A stretch of 64,000 nucleotides of DNA from Carboxylicivirga fragile (GCA_025499625.1 JAFMVD010000030.1:1-64000); one strand, 5' to 3'. Counted from the stretch's first letter, positions 46,080-55,271 are shown. The notes: generated by a model from the sequence alone, not told the origin. Numbers and translations are program-made.

Positions 46080-48389
46080 ATGATGGATACCCAAAAATAT
46101 TCCAAGGCATCAAGCATTCTACTCATTGTGGTTATTTTGCTTCTACCAGCTTATTTGTTGATAAAGACTTATGGCGTACATGGTGAGGAGAATGCAAGCG
46201 TAGAGCCACAGTTTACCGGAAAAGAGAGTTGTGTGGAATGTCACCTCACAGAATACAATGATTGGATGGGTTCGCACCACGAACGTGCCATGGATTATGC
46301 CACAGAAACAACAGTTCTTGGCGATTTTAACAACGTGGAATTTGAAGCATTGGGAATGACGCACAAATTCTTTATGCAGGACGGTAAATTCATGGTTAAT
46401 ACCGACGGAGCTGATGGTACAATGCAAGATTTTGAAATAAAATTTGTATTTGGCGTAACACCACTTCAGCAGTACCTGGTAGAATTTGAAGGTGGGCGAC
46501 TGCAAACCTTGGCTCTTACTTGGAACTGTTTGAAAAATGAATGGTATCATATGGCTGCCCATGTTTATGAAGGACAAAATATTGAGCATGGCAATTGGTT
46601 GCATTGGACCAATCAGGCTCAAAACTGGAACAGTATGTGTGCCGATTGCCATTCAACCAACCTCATAAAAGGATACGATCATAAAACTGATACCTATAAT
46701 ACAACTTGGTCAGAAATAAATGTAAGTTGCGAAGCTTGCCATGGCCCAGGATCAGAGCACTTGGCTTGGGCTGATTTACCCGACTATGCGCGAGAAGATA
46801 TCGAGAATTACGGACTTGTTGTGAAAACCAGTGGAATTGATCACGTACAGTATGTGAATAATTGCGTACGTTGCCATTCACGACGTTCTTCCTTACAGGA
46901 TTTTGACCATTCCAGCGAAAGTATTTACGATCATGTTATTCCTAACCTGCCAGAACATCCAACCTGGCACATTGATGGCCAAATTCAGGACGAGGATTAC
47001 GTGTACGCCTCATTTATCCAAAGTAAAATGTACATGAAAGAGGTACAATGCAACGATTGCCATAATGTACACAGTGGTAAACTATTGTATGGTACTGATT
47101 ATAATAAACTGTGTGCCCAATGCCATGTATCCGATATTTACGATAGTCCTACACATCATTTTCATAAGGAAGCAGGTATGCCTGGCAAAAGTGTGATTTC
47201 AGATTCGAACATAGAAATGGAGGTAGGCTCAGGCACGCTTTGCATCAATTGTCATATGCACGGTCAGTTATATATGGGGGTAGATTATCGTCGCGATCAT
47301 AGTTTCCGTATTCCTCGACCAGATATGTCGATTAAATACGGCACACCAAATGCCTGTAATCAATGTCATACCAACGAAAGTAATGAATGGTCGGAAAAAC
47401 ATATTACGAATTGGTTTGGAAAGAGTCGTCGCTTTCATTTTGCAGAAGCTTTTTCTGGCGCAGTAAACGAAAACGTAGTGGCCGTAGATCAATTACAGGA
47501 CATTGCCAAAAATGAATTGTATCCTCCAAGCATCCGTGGATTAGCACTTCAACACATGGGTACCTTTTTTCAGGATTCACTCAGAACAATTGTTGATGAC
47601 TATACTTCTAACCTCGATCCTACAATTCGTTTGGCAGCCATACGTGCTAATCAAGTGGTTGAGCCTTCTGACATCCAACGCTTATTACCATTATTAAACG
47701 ATGAAACCAAGGCTGTAAGAACCGAAGCGGCACGTTTGTTATCTACTGTTGGTTTAGATCAAATACCAGACAATTATAAAGGTATTTATGAAAAAGTGTA
47801 CAAAGAGTATGAAAACATACTGATCTATAGTTCTGATTTCCCAATAGGTAAATTTAATTTAGCCAACCTATATTACAATAGCGGCAAAAATGAATTGGCT
47901 GAAGAGTTTTACATCAAAGCCTTAAAACAGGATGAAGAACTACATTTTGTAAAACTTAACTTGGCCTACCTGTATAATCGAATTGGTAAAAATGACAAGG
48001 CTTCATTACTGTTTGATGATTATTTGAAACATGAACCAAATGATGGTCAAGCTTTGTACTCATATGGCTTGTTGCTATCTGAAATGCAAAAATACGATGA
48101 ATCGCTTGAAACATTATTAAAAGCTAACAGAGCGCAACCTGATCGACCACGGGTTGCTCACAACATAGCTATGATGTATGATTTTAAAGGTGATAAGACA
48201 AAAGCTGAATCATATTTGAAAAAAGAAATGAATTTAGTTAATGATTATAATGGAAAAGCAGAGTTATTACGCTTTTATCTCACTAACCAAATGCAATCAA
48301 AAGCCTTGAATCATGCACTTGAAATGCAGAAAGAATTTCCAAATATTGATGAGTTAAATCAAGTAATCAGACAGTTACAAGGGCAATAA
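46080..48389 (+). CDS. Octaheme cytochrome c with HEAT-like and TPR repeats
   Basis: The 769-residue protein has a signal anchor (SSILLIVVILLLPAYLLI) and exactly eight CxxCH motifs, starting with C51: CVECH, CADCH, CEACH, CVRCH, CNDCH, CAQCH, CINCH and CNQCH. They resemble the cytochrome c554-like, TPR-containing proteins of other anaerobes. After residue about 450 the haem region gives way to HEAT-like repeats (PSIRGLALQHM, PTIRLAAIRAN, KAVRTEAARLL), then TPRs to the end. It should sit on the periplasmic side and take electrons from the Rieske protein. A separate dissimilatory enzyme role cannot be excluded. It is third in the operon and is followed by a terminator. Confidence 0.88.
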   Translation: MMDTQKYSKASSILLIVVILLLPAYLLIKTYGVHGEENASVEPQFTGKESCVECHLTEYNDWMGSHHERAMDYATETTVLGDFNNVEFEALGMTHKFFMQDGKFMVNTDGADGTMQDFEIKFVFGVTPLQQYLVEFEGGRLQTLALTWNCLKNEWYHMAAHVYEGQNIEHGNWLHWTNQAQNWNSMCADCHSTNLIKGYDHKTDTYNTTWSEINVSCEACHGPGSEHLAWADLPDYAREDIENYGLVVKTSGIDHVQYVNNCVRCHSRRSSLQDFDHSSESIYDHVIPNLPEHPTWHIDGQIQDEDYVYASFIQSKMYMKEVQCNDCHNVHSGKLLYGTDYNKLCAQCHVSDIYDSPTHHFHKEAGMPGKSVISDSNIEMEVGSGTLCINCHMHGQLYMGVDYRRDHSFRIPRPDMSIKYGTPNACNQCHTNESNEWSEKHITNWFGKSRRFHFAEAFSGAVNENVVAVDQLQDIAKNELYPPSIRGLALQHMGTFFQDSLRTIVDDYTSNLDPTIRLAAIRANQVVEPSDIQRLLPLLNDETKAVRTEAARLLSTVGLDQIPDNYKGIYEKVYKEYENILIYSSDFPIGKFNLANLYYNSGKNELAEEFYIKALKQDEELHFVKLNLAYLYNRIGKNDKASLLFDDYLKHEPNDGQALYSYGLLLSEMQKYDESLETLLKANRAQPDRPRVAHNIAMMYDFKGDKTKAESYLKKEMNLVNDYNGKAELLRFYLTNQMQSKALNHALEMQKEFPNIDELNQVIRQLQGQ

Positions 48390-48410
48390 TACAAATCCTT
48401 TAAGAGATAA

Positions 48411-48457
48411 AAATCCCATCTTTCTTACAGTTGAGAAGATGGGATTTTATTTTTTTA
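48411..48457. terminator. Bidirectional terminator after the bc-octaheme operon
   Basis: AAATCCCATCTT (48411-48422) pairs perfectly with AAGATGGGATTT (48436-48447), followed on the plus strand by TTTTATTTTTTT. The opposite strand is also T-rich, so it serves the converging FadL gene too. Confidence 0.88.
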
Positions 48458-49702
48458 GAATGTAAAACTAAGTTCTATCTCTGTTACATTCATACCAATT
48501 TCAATAGTCTGAGCTGGATCTAAAGGATTCTGGCCTTTTACCGTATTGTTTAGGCCATGAGTCAAGGCAAAATTTACAGCTTTACCTTCAGTCCCGATGT
48601 TTTTGGTTAAACCCAAGGTAAGGTGTGTTTCATTTACGGCGGGAGCCAATATATTAAACATCACTTCCGATTCAGGAATAGGTTGCTTACCATATGCGCC
48701 ACCAACCCTAAAAATCCATGCTTCATTCGCCTCGTATTCTGCACCCAGTTTAAAAATGGTCATATCTTCCCATCCAAAACCCGGACCATCATCAGTACCC
48801 AACAAGTTACCTTCCATCAATTTAGATAGTGGGCTACCAATTGATTTAACCGAACTATAATATATTTGTTGCACGTCGAATAGCAATCGCAATTTATTTG
48901 ACAATTCATAATTTAAACCAACGGTCCAATTGGCAGGCGTATCAAATCCTCCTTCTTCGGCAAACAAACCCGCATATTCTTTAAGTTTACTGGCATATAA
49001 ACGTGACTGAAAGGTAGCACCAACATGAAATCCTGTTGCTATTTCGCCCATATAACCAATTTTAAAACCAAAACCTAAATTAGTATCAGTACCATTACCT
49101 GATAGCTTTTCGGCATTTGATGACATACCGCCTGCCCCAAAGGTTGCCAATCCATCGGCTTTAAACATCTGATATGAAATAATTGCCGATAAACCAATAC
49201 CGTGTTTTTCTCCCAACTTCATCGAGTATGTTGGGTTTGCCATTAATTGAGTTAAATTAACTCCGGTGGTTTCACTCGTTGGATCATGAAAGGTTGCTGT
49301 AGGATAATTTGTACTAAGCCCCCCACCATAAATAGATATACCAAAGGCACTTTTTTCATTTATTTGCCAGTTGGCTCCAAGTGATGGAACAAATATCACT
49401 TTTGAGTCACTCGTTACAGTTCCTGGTATCAGACTAAAAGCCGGTGGTCCTGAAGGTGCTCCAGCAATGGTGTATTCACGATCTGGCAGGAAGATTCCGG
49501 CAGCAATACTGTATTGCTTTCCTAAAAATGCATTACCTGCCGGATTACCACCGATAATTGACGTACGATAATACGCAACTCCAGTTCCGCCAAGCCCTTT
49601 ACTGATTGTTCCATGTCCCAGCATGAAATAACCATCGGTAGCATTCATTTCAACCGAACTTAATAATCCCAGTACTAATAGGATAATTGAAATCTTTTTC
49701 AT
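48455..49702 (-). CDS. FadL/OmpP1-family outer-membrane hydrophobic-compound porin
   Basis: The 415-residue protein has a signal peptide (MKKISIILLVLGLLSSVEMNA) and the FadL hallmarks: TDGYFMLGHGTISKGLGGTGVAY, GGNPAGNAFL with the NPA motif, and a C-terminal aromatic residue (ELSFTF) of a 14-strand barrel. FadL proteins take up long-chain fatty acids or aromatic hydrocarbons across the outer membrane. No fatty acid oxidation genes are nearby, so the ligand is unknown. It has the octaheme terminator at its 3' end. Confidence 0.85.
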   Translation of the reverse strand: MKKISIILLVLGLLSSVEMNATDGYFMLGHGTISKGLGGTGVAYYRTSIIGGNPAGNAFLGKQYSIAAGIFLPDREYTIAGAPSGPPAFSLIPGTVTSDSKVIFVPSLGANWQINEKSAFGISIYGGGLSTNYPTATFHDPTSETTGVNLTQLMANPTYSMKLGEKHGIGLSAIISYQMFKADGLATFGAGGMSSNAEKLSGNGTDTNLGFGFKIGYMGEIATGFHVGATFQSRLYASKLKEYAGLFAEEGGFDTPANWTVGLNYELSNKLRLLFDVQQIYYSSVKSIGSPLSKLMEGNLLGTDDGPGFGWEDMTIFKLGAEYEANEAWIFRVGGAYGKQPIPESEVMFNILAPAVNETHLTLGLTKNIGTEGKAVNFALTHGLNNTVKGQNPLDPAQTIEIGMNVTEIELSFTF

Positions 49703-49909
49703 TTGAATAGATTTGAATAATTAATATACAATTAGTACTGTCAACATTGCTTGTAATGAGTATAAATATACTATTTAATACGGACGAATTATAAAGATTT
49801 AGTACAATAACAAAAAAACATTTATCAATACTGCTCATTAGATTCCAATTACCAAGGAATAATGTAAAGTTGCATGTCCATAAAACATACAACTATTCAC
49901 GCATAGCTA

Positions 49910-51244
49910 TTAAGAAGTAATAACTTCATTAAATACTATTCCGTAAGACTGCAATTCCTTAAGTATTGGTTCATATAATTCTTTGTTTGTCGGAATATGC
50001 ACACCTATTTGTGTTATTTTTCCCTGAAGATAGAGTTTAACAGCTATTGCTAAAGGCAAACCGACCGTTTTGGCCATGGCTGTATTTACACTATTTTGCC
50101 CTTCAACAACCAATGATGAAGTTAAGCAAGTATCATTAGAATCTCCATCAAGCCTATAAATGAACTTGTGCCACATCACAACCATATCTTTATCCTCCTC
50201 TTGCAACAACCACTTTTCAGTCAATAATTTTTCAAGCACTTGTGCCGGAGTGGCGCTTTTTAAGCCAATTGGTTCATCTTCAAAAATACCTAACCACTCT
50301 AAACGATGTATAATATCCGAATCCTGATCGATATGCATGGCTCGATACAATTTAGTTTCCACCGAATCGGAAGGGTGATAATACAAAAACGAGTTCACGA
50401 AATCACGATAGGTCATTCCTTCCAAATGATCCATCACGTAAGAATCATCAGTCATACCTAATTGAACGAAAACATTCCATGCCCGACAAAAACCAGTGCG
50501 GCGAAGTGTACCTCGATAAACTGTTGGAACATTTTCGAGGTGATAGCGGTCGATGTATTTTAGTGAATCTCGATTAGCATAGCCTTCGAACTTGCCATAA
50601 TCTTCAATCTCGATTAATTCAGTTCGCCTAAATAATCGGTTGTATGGAATATACTTGTACTTACCTTCCTGAATAAACTTAGCGGTGCCACCTTGTCCTG
50701 CCACAACCACATTACGTGGATTCCACGAGAACTTGTAATGCCATGGATTATTGTCCGATTCTGGAGCTACCAATCCTCCCGTAAATGATTCAAACGCTTT
50801 TAGTTCATGCCCATCTTCTTTAAGCCGATCCAAAACCTGCATGGCTGACATATGATCGATACCAGGATCTAAACCCATCTCATTCAGAAATAATAAACCT
50901 TTAGCTTTGATTTCTGTTTCCATGGATTTAATCTCGTCCGACTCATAGGATGCTGTAAACAAGGATACACTCTTCGCTAAACAAACTTTTGCTACAATGG
51001 GGTGTAAACTAGCAGGTAATAAAGAAACAACAATATCACTAAGCACCACTTCATTATCGAGTTGTTCTTGATTAAATAGGTCAAATTTAAGCACTCGGGT
51101 TGATGATAAAATTTGGCCTTCTAATTGTTTTATTTCCTTATCGGCAACTGAAATGCGCCAGTCATTATCACCTGCGTGGGTTTCCAGATAATTAATTAAG
51201 GCAATGGCTGAACGCCCAGCTCCTATAATGAGAATATTCTTCAT
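49910..51244 (-). CDS. Saccharopine dehydrogenase, glutamate-forming (LYS9-like)
   Basis: The 444-residue protein has an N-terminal Rossmann domain with IIGAGRSAIALINYL, then a saccharopine reductase domain shown by FLNEMGLDPGIDHMSAM, SFTGGLVAPESDNNPWHYKFSWNPRNVV and YRGTLRRTGFCRAW. It splits saccharopine to alpha-aminoadipate semialdehyde and glutamate with NAD(P)+. It lies 51 bases after the lysine-ketoglutarate-reductase-like gene. Together with the upstream ALDH7 enzyme, the operon encodes the saccharopine route from lysine to alpha-aminoadipate. The reverse (biosynthetic) direction is less likely because homocitrate-pathway genes are absent. Confidence 0.9.
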   Translation of the reverse strand: MKNILIIGAGRSAIALINYLETHAGDNDWRISVADKEIKQLEGQILSSTRVLKFDLFNQEQLDNEVVLSDIVVSLLPASLHPIVAKVCLAKSVSLFTASYESDEIKSMETEIKAKGLLFLNEMGLDPGIDHMSAMQVLDRLKEDGHELKAFESFTGGLVAPESDNNPWHYKFSWNPRNVVVAGQGGTAKFIQEGKYKYIPYNRLFRRTELIEIEDYGKFEGYANRDSLKYIDRYHLENVPTVYRGTLRRTGFCRAWNVFVQLGMTDDSYVMDHLEGMTYRDFVNSFLYYHPSDSVETKLYRAMHIDQDSDIIHRLEWLGIFEDEPIGLKSATPAQVLEKLLTEKWLLQEEDKDMVVMWHKFIYRLDGDSNDTCLTSSLVVEGQNSVNTAMAKTVGLPLAIAVKLYLQGKITQIGVHIPTNKELYEPILKELQSYGIVFNEVITS

Positions 51245-51295
51245 ACTACCCTTTTCTCTATTTTACGTTTGGTTTAATAATAGTAATGCTCACTC

Positions 51296-52498
51296 TTAGG
51301 AATTAGCGTAATCCTGCAAATACTTAAAACGCTCTTTTAATTGACCGCCTTCTGCAATTGTAGCCCGCTCAATTACCCTCTCTCTATCACCTTTAATGAT
51401 AAAATCCAGAACACGATTATTTAGATGATTACCAAATTCGCGCGAAGCATCTTTGGGCAATCCACTAGGTAAATTATCCACGGCCATTACCGTGATGTTT
51501 TTCTTATTCGAAAAGGCAGGCTCTTCCATACCCGTAGTAGGATTATAGTCGTAGTTCATATCATCCAACTTAGTTGCTCGAATGGTAGATGGAATGGAAC
51601 CATTTATATCGCATGTGATATCGGCTACAACTTCAATATTAAAATCAGCTTGTTGCATATCGTTTAAACTAAACAATACAGGTGCGTTTGGATCCCAGTA
51701 AGCTGCTGAAATCAATAGATTAGTCATGGGATAAAAACGCTTGAAACTGCCTTTATACTCAGTTGGGTTTTTAAAGAAATGTTGAATATCAAACTTTAAC
51801 CCTTTCTTGTTAACATTGTAATCTCCCGAAGAAAGCTGCACATAACAAGGCTCGTCGTAGGTATTATTCAAATAGTCGTTAATTGACAAGCGCCGGATAG
51901 CCAACTCTTCCAATACTTCAAGTACACCATTGGCAACACGTCCTGTACCCGTTAGCAAGAGCTTCACATTAGGAAGTTTTACCTTCTTAACTTCCCGAAG
52001 CATTTCAAGTTTATCTTCGCATTGCTCTACTGGTTTCAATTGGTAGAGCTGATGCCGTAAGCCATAGGTAGCAAAAGCATTGTATGCCCCCACAAGACCA
52101 GCATACCTTCCAAATCCTATCAATCTCGCCCCATTCGAATCCTGTAATAATTCAATATCTATTAAACGAATATTTCGATCAAGAACAGTCTTTAATAAAA
52201 GACTGTTTTGAGGTTGTTTTTTTATGGTGTGCGAAAAAAACATATATGATTTCTCTGGTAATAGGTCATCCACTAATACTTCTTTTACTCCCAGAAAAAG
52301 ATCACAAGAACTGATATCGGCTTTCACAGTTATACCATTATCGATGTACTCCTCATCGCTAAAACAACGTTCCACACTACTTTGCACTTCGATGCTCAAC
52401 TTAGGATACATATTCAACAAGGTTTTACACTGCCTTGGACTGAGCGGTACCCGCTTATCGGCTGGCTGCTTTCCTTCTCTGAGAATTCCTATCTTCAT
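51296..52498 (-). CDS. Lysine-ketoglutarate reductase / saccharopine dehydrogenase, lysine-forming (LYS1-like)
   Basis: The 400-residue protein belongs to the alanine dehydrogenase/PNT N-terminal family: KIGILREGKQPADKRVPLSPRQC at the start, GVKEVLVDDLLPEKSYMFFSHT, and a Rossmann motif LLLTGTGRVANGVLEVLE. The C-terminal part has VVADITCDINGSIPST. It condenses lysine with 2-oxoglutarate to saccharopine. The neighbours supply the next two steps. A MITE-like repeat lies between it and the upstream ALDH7 gene. Confidence 0.88.
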   Translation of the reverse strand: MKIGILREGKQPADKRVPLSPRQCKTLLNMYPKLSIEVQSSVERCFSDEEYIDNGITVKADISSCDLFLGVKEVLVDDLLPEKSYMFFSHTIKKQPQNSLLLKTVLDRNIRLIDIELLQDSNGARLIGFGRYAGLVGAYNAFATYGLRHQLYQLKPVEQCEDKLEMLREVKKVKLPNVKLLLTGTGRVANGVLEVLEELAIRRLSINDYLNNTYDEPCYVQLSSGDYNVNKKGLKFDIQHFFKNPTEYKGSFKRFYPMTNLLISAAYWDPNAPVLFSLNDMQQADFNIEVVADITCDINGSIPSTIRATKLDDMNYDYNPTTGMEEPAFSNKKNITVMAVDNLPSGLPKDASREFGNHLNNRVLDFIIKGDRERVIERATIAEGGQLKERFKYLQDYANS

Positions 52499-52570
52499 AA
52501 TTAAGAGTTGTTGTTTGATGATAAACTGCTATAGATATAACAGTGTAGTCCAATAAATATTGAATAGCTT

Positions 52571-52757
52571 AGTAATGAGCATATCCAAAAACAACTTTGG
52601 TAGCTATTCACTGAGCGATTACTGAGCTTGCCGAAGTATGTCGAAGTGATTATCTAGTAAAAATCAGCATTGTCAATTTTTCATCTCGATTCACCCTTCG
52701 ACAGGCTCAGGGATCATCTCAATGATCGAACTTTGTTTATGGATATGCTCATTTACT
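52571..52757. repeat. MITE-like nested inverted repeat within the lysine operon
   Basis: Terminal inverted repeats of about 30 bases at 52571-52600 and 52727-52757 share ATGAGCATATCCA perfectly and differ at a few other positions. Inside are a second, imperfect inverted pair (CTGAGCTTGCCGAAG 52622-52636 / CTTCGACAGGCTCAG 52696-52710) and a GATCAT/ATGATC hairpin (52712-52727). It has no coding frame and fits a non-autonomous mobile element or a REP-like element of Bacteroidota. Confidence 0.7.
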
Positions 52758-52764
52758 ACAACCT

Positions 52765-54303
52765 TTATATGTTAAACTCAATCCCTTGAGCCAAGGGCAA
52801 TTCTGTACTGAAGTTAATGGTGTTAGTCTGACGACGCATGTAGGCCTTCCAGGCATCTGAGCCAGACTCACGTCCACCACCTGTATCTTTTTCACCTCCA
52901 AAGGCACCGCCTATCTCGGCACCTGATGTACCAATATTAACGTTGGCAATGCCACAGTCCGAACCTTCGTGTGATAAAAAACGTTCTGTCTCTAACATAT
53001 TTCGCGAAAAAATTGCCGAAGATAATCCCTGAGGAACTGCATTGTGTAAGTCAATGGCCTCATCCATGTCCTTGTATTTGATTAAATAAAGTAAAGGCGC
53101 AAATGTTTCTTCTTGCACAATCTCGTAATGATTTTCGGCCTCGGCAATACAAGGTTGCACATAACACCCCGACTCATAACCTTCACCTTCAAGTACATCA
53201 CCTCCATAAATTATTTTACCACCTTGCTCTTTTACTTTTTCAATGGAATTGCGAAAATCTTTCACTGCTGCTTTATCAATAAGTGGCCCTACAAGGGTTT
53301 TACTATCCAAGGGATGCCCAATACTAACGGACTTATAGGCTGCTATTAATTTGGTCTTCATCGTTTCGTAAATAGACTCGTGCATGATAATGCGTCGCGT
53401 TGATGTACAACGCTGACCACAAGTACCAACAGCACCAAATACAATGGCGCGTAATGCCATTTCCTGATCAGCTTCGGGCGTAACAATAATTGCATTATTC
53501 CCACCTAATTCAAGAATATGTCGACCTAGGCGCTCACCAACTAATTTACCGACTTTCTTACCAATCCAGGTAGACCCGGTAAACGAGATTAATGGAATAT
53601 TTTTATCCGTTAACATATCGTCAGCCAAATACTTCGAACTGGTAGCTACCAGACTTAGAACACCTTCTTGAATATTATTACGCTTCAATACATTTTCAAC
53701 GATTTTATGAACCGCCACCGCACACAACATTACTTTCGACGATGGTTTCCAAACAACCACATCGCCACAAACCAATGCCAACATTGCGTTCCAGGCCCAA
53801 ACAGCTACGGGGAAGTTAAAGGCGGAAACAACTCCAACTATACCTAAAGGATGGTACTGATCATACATACGATGCCGCACTCGCTCAGAATGTGTGGTAA
53901 TACCATATAGTTGACGCGACTGCCCAACCGCAAAATCACATATATCAATCATCTCCTGAACCTCGCCCAATCCTTCCTGGTAGATTTTTCCCATTTCGTA
54001 AGAAACAATCTTACCTAATGGTTCTTTGTATTTACGCAATTCATCTCCCAATTGACGAACCAATTCTCCACGAACCGGAGCAGGTACCATTCGCCATTCT
54101 TTAAAAGCTCCTTTAGCCTTTTCAATTACCTCTTTGTAATCCGAATTGAGAGCCTGTTGCACCCCTCCAATTTCTTTACCATCGGCAGGGGAAAAACTTG
54201 TTAGTATATCACCTGTGGTATTCTTCCATTCTGTTCCTGTACAAATACCAGGGTTAACTTTATCAATTCCAATTTCTTTCAGTGCATCTTCTATACCGTA
54301 CAT
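52765..54303 (-). CDS. Alpha-aminoadipate semialdehyde dehydrogenase (ALDH7 family)
   Basis: The 512-residue protein is an aldehyde dehydrogenase of the antiquitin/ALDH7 type: FNFPVAVWAWNAMLALVCGDVVVWKPSS, FTGSTWIGKKVG, LELGGNNAI with the base glutamate, nucleophile C299 in GTCGQRCTSTRR, and the ALDH7-typical end GGAFGGEKDTGGGRESGSDAWK. It oxidises alpha-aminoadipate semialdehyde to alpha-aminoadipate with NAD+. Its place directly upstream of both saccharopine genes supports that substrate rather than a general aldehyde. Confidence 0.92.
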   Translation of the reverse strand: MYGIEDALKEIGIDKVNPGICTGTEWKNTTGDILTSFSPADGKEIGGVQQALNSDYKEVIEKAKGAFKEWRMVPAPVRGELVRQLGDELRKYKEPLGKIVSYEMGKIYQEGLGEVQEMIDICDFAVGQSRQLYGITTHSERVRHRMYDQYHPLGIVGVVSAFNFPVAVWAWNAMLALVCGDVVVWKPSSKVMLCAVAVHKIVENVLKRNNIQEGVLSLVATSSKYLADDMLTDKNIPLISFTGSTWIGKKVGKLVGERLGRHILELGGNNAIIVTPEADQEMALRAIVFGAVGTCGQRCTSTRRIIMHESIYETMKTKLIAAYKSVSIGHPLDSKTLVGPLIDKAAVKDFRNSIEKVKEQGGKIIYGGDVLEGEGYESGCYVQPCIAEAENHYEIVQEETFAPLLYLIKYKDMDEAIDLHNAVPQGLSSAIFSRNMLETERFLSHEGSDCGIANVNIGTSGAEIGGAFGGEKDTGGGRESGSDAWKAYMRRQTNTINFSTELPLAQGIEFNI

Positions 54304-54496
54304 TGTTATTTTTTTTTAATATTTATTCCATATCAATTTAGCATGCCATGCGATCAATCAAAAACTTTAATTATCATTTCAATATACCGTTAATAATAAC
54401 AACAAGCCAAAGTTATATTTGTTTTAAATATAACTTATATGGAGTTTTTTGTTAGAATCTTAACTTAATATTTTACATCTTTTGCTATTAAGCATA

Positions 54497-54526
54497 TTGC
54501 TCACTGCGGGTACTTAACTATATTTG
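54497..54526 (+). promoter_or_regulatory. Promoter of the DUF3820 gene
   Basis: TTG at 54497-54499 is followed after 19 bases by TATATTTG (54519-54526), an ideal Bacteroidota promoter. The ATG is 18 bases beyond the -7 box. Confidence 0.75.
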
Positions 54527-54543
54527 TTGTCAAACTAATTTTA

Positions 54544-54756
54544 ATGAATCCAAAAATTCTTGAACAACTGACTCAAATGCGCATGCCATTTGGAAAATAC
54601 AAAGGACGAATACTTTGCGATCTTCCTGAACCCTACTTGGTATGGTTCCATAACAAAGGCTTTCCCGAAAACCAATTGGGTATGCTACTTCACACTTTGT
54701 ACGAAATAAAGCTTAATGGGCTGGAGTATTTATTGAAGCCTTTGCGGAGGTTATGA
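54544..54756 (+). CDS. DUF3820 small protein
   Basis: The 70-residue protein has the DUF3820 pattern from end to end: MPFGKYKGR, LCDLPEPYLVWFHNKGFP, LGMLLHTLYEIKLNGLEYLLKPL. The function is unknown. The family has been labelled a putative quorum-sensing-regulated virulence factor, a name that should not be trusted here. It has its own near-consensus promoter and stands alone. Confidence 0.88.
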   Translation: MNPKILEQLTQMRMPFGKYKGRILCDLPEPYLVWFHNKGFPENQLGMLLHTLYEIKLNGLEYLLKPLRRL

Positions 54757-54812
54757 TTGTTTTTAATAATGAGGATAACACGAAAATAGAACCCACTGAA
54801 AAATGAACGTAA

Positions 54813-54828
54813 TAAACGTATACGTTTA
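54813..54828. repeat. 16-bp perfect palindrome
   Basis: TAAACGTATACGTTTA is identical on both strands. It could be an operator for a dimeric regulator, but it is 57 bases downstream of the DUF3820 stop, and no promoter is near it. Confidence 0.6.
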
Positions 54829-55005
54829 GCCAAGCTATGAATAGCGCTTATAATCTACCTATTCCAAGATACTTTAGTTGATATGAACATATTAAACCGC
54901 TATGCGGAATATGATAATGCAAATAACCATTGTGGTGCTACAATCTTAAATCGCCTACGGCGAATTGATCCTTAATCGTTGCTTCTCAATTTGTCAACTG
55001 TGAAG

Positions 55006-55167
55006 GCCAACCTGCAATCTCTATAATACAATCTGCTATCCCGAAAGCTCATTTCGCTGAGGCTGCAGCTCAATCTGCAATCCAGACATTACAATTCTTT
55101 AACTCTGGTGCTCAATTCGTAATCTCCATATTACAATTCGCGAACTCTGGAGCTCCACCTGCGATGG
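55006..55167. repeat. 42-bp tandem repeat array, degenerate
   Basis: Two copies at 55068-55109 and 55110-55151 share ATTACAATTC...AACTCTGG, and a partial copy starts at 55152, giving an exact 42-base period. A more diverged copy begins near 55006 with a 20-base insertion after it. It is not a CRISPR array, because the units have no spacers. Confidence 0.7.
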
Positions 55168-55226
55168 CTTGTAGGTAAATCTTCAATTTTGAGCCCCACA
55201 ATGCTAAAACTTATAAGGACTAGGCA

Positions 55227-55271
55227 ATAAAAAAGAGATAACAGCCAATACGTATCAGCCATTATCTCTTT
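55227..55271 (-). terminator. Terminator of the DUF3078 gene
   Basis: AAAGAGATAA (55232-55241) pairs perfectly with TTATCTCTTT (55262-55271) over a 20-base loop, with an A-rich tract upstream on the plus strand that gives T residues on the minus strand. Confidence 0.7.

Noticed and set aside
46143-46652. Long antisense frame (169 codons) opposite the octaheme gene.
   Set aside because: It lies wholly over a clearly coding gene with eight haem motifs. The product is low-complexity and matches nothing.
49650-49892. 80-codon minus frame overlapping the start of the FadL gene.
   Set aside because: It overlaps a well-supported signal peptide, and its product has no family pattern.
55006-55167. 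Possible CRISPR array.
   Set aside because: Units are contiguous without unique spacers, few in number and diverged, and no cas genes are near.
54969-55178. Open frame of about 70 codons with a 14-residue repeat.
   Set aside because: It has no start codon, and the open frame follows directly from the 42-base repeat period. It is treated as a repeat, not a gene.
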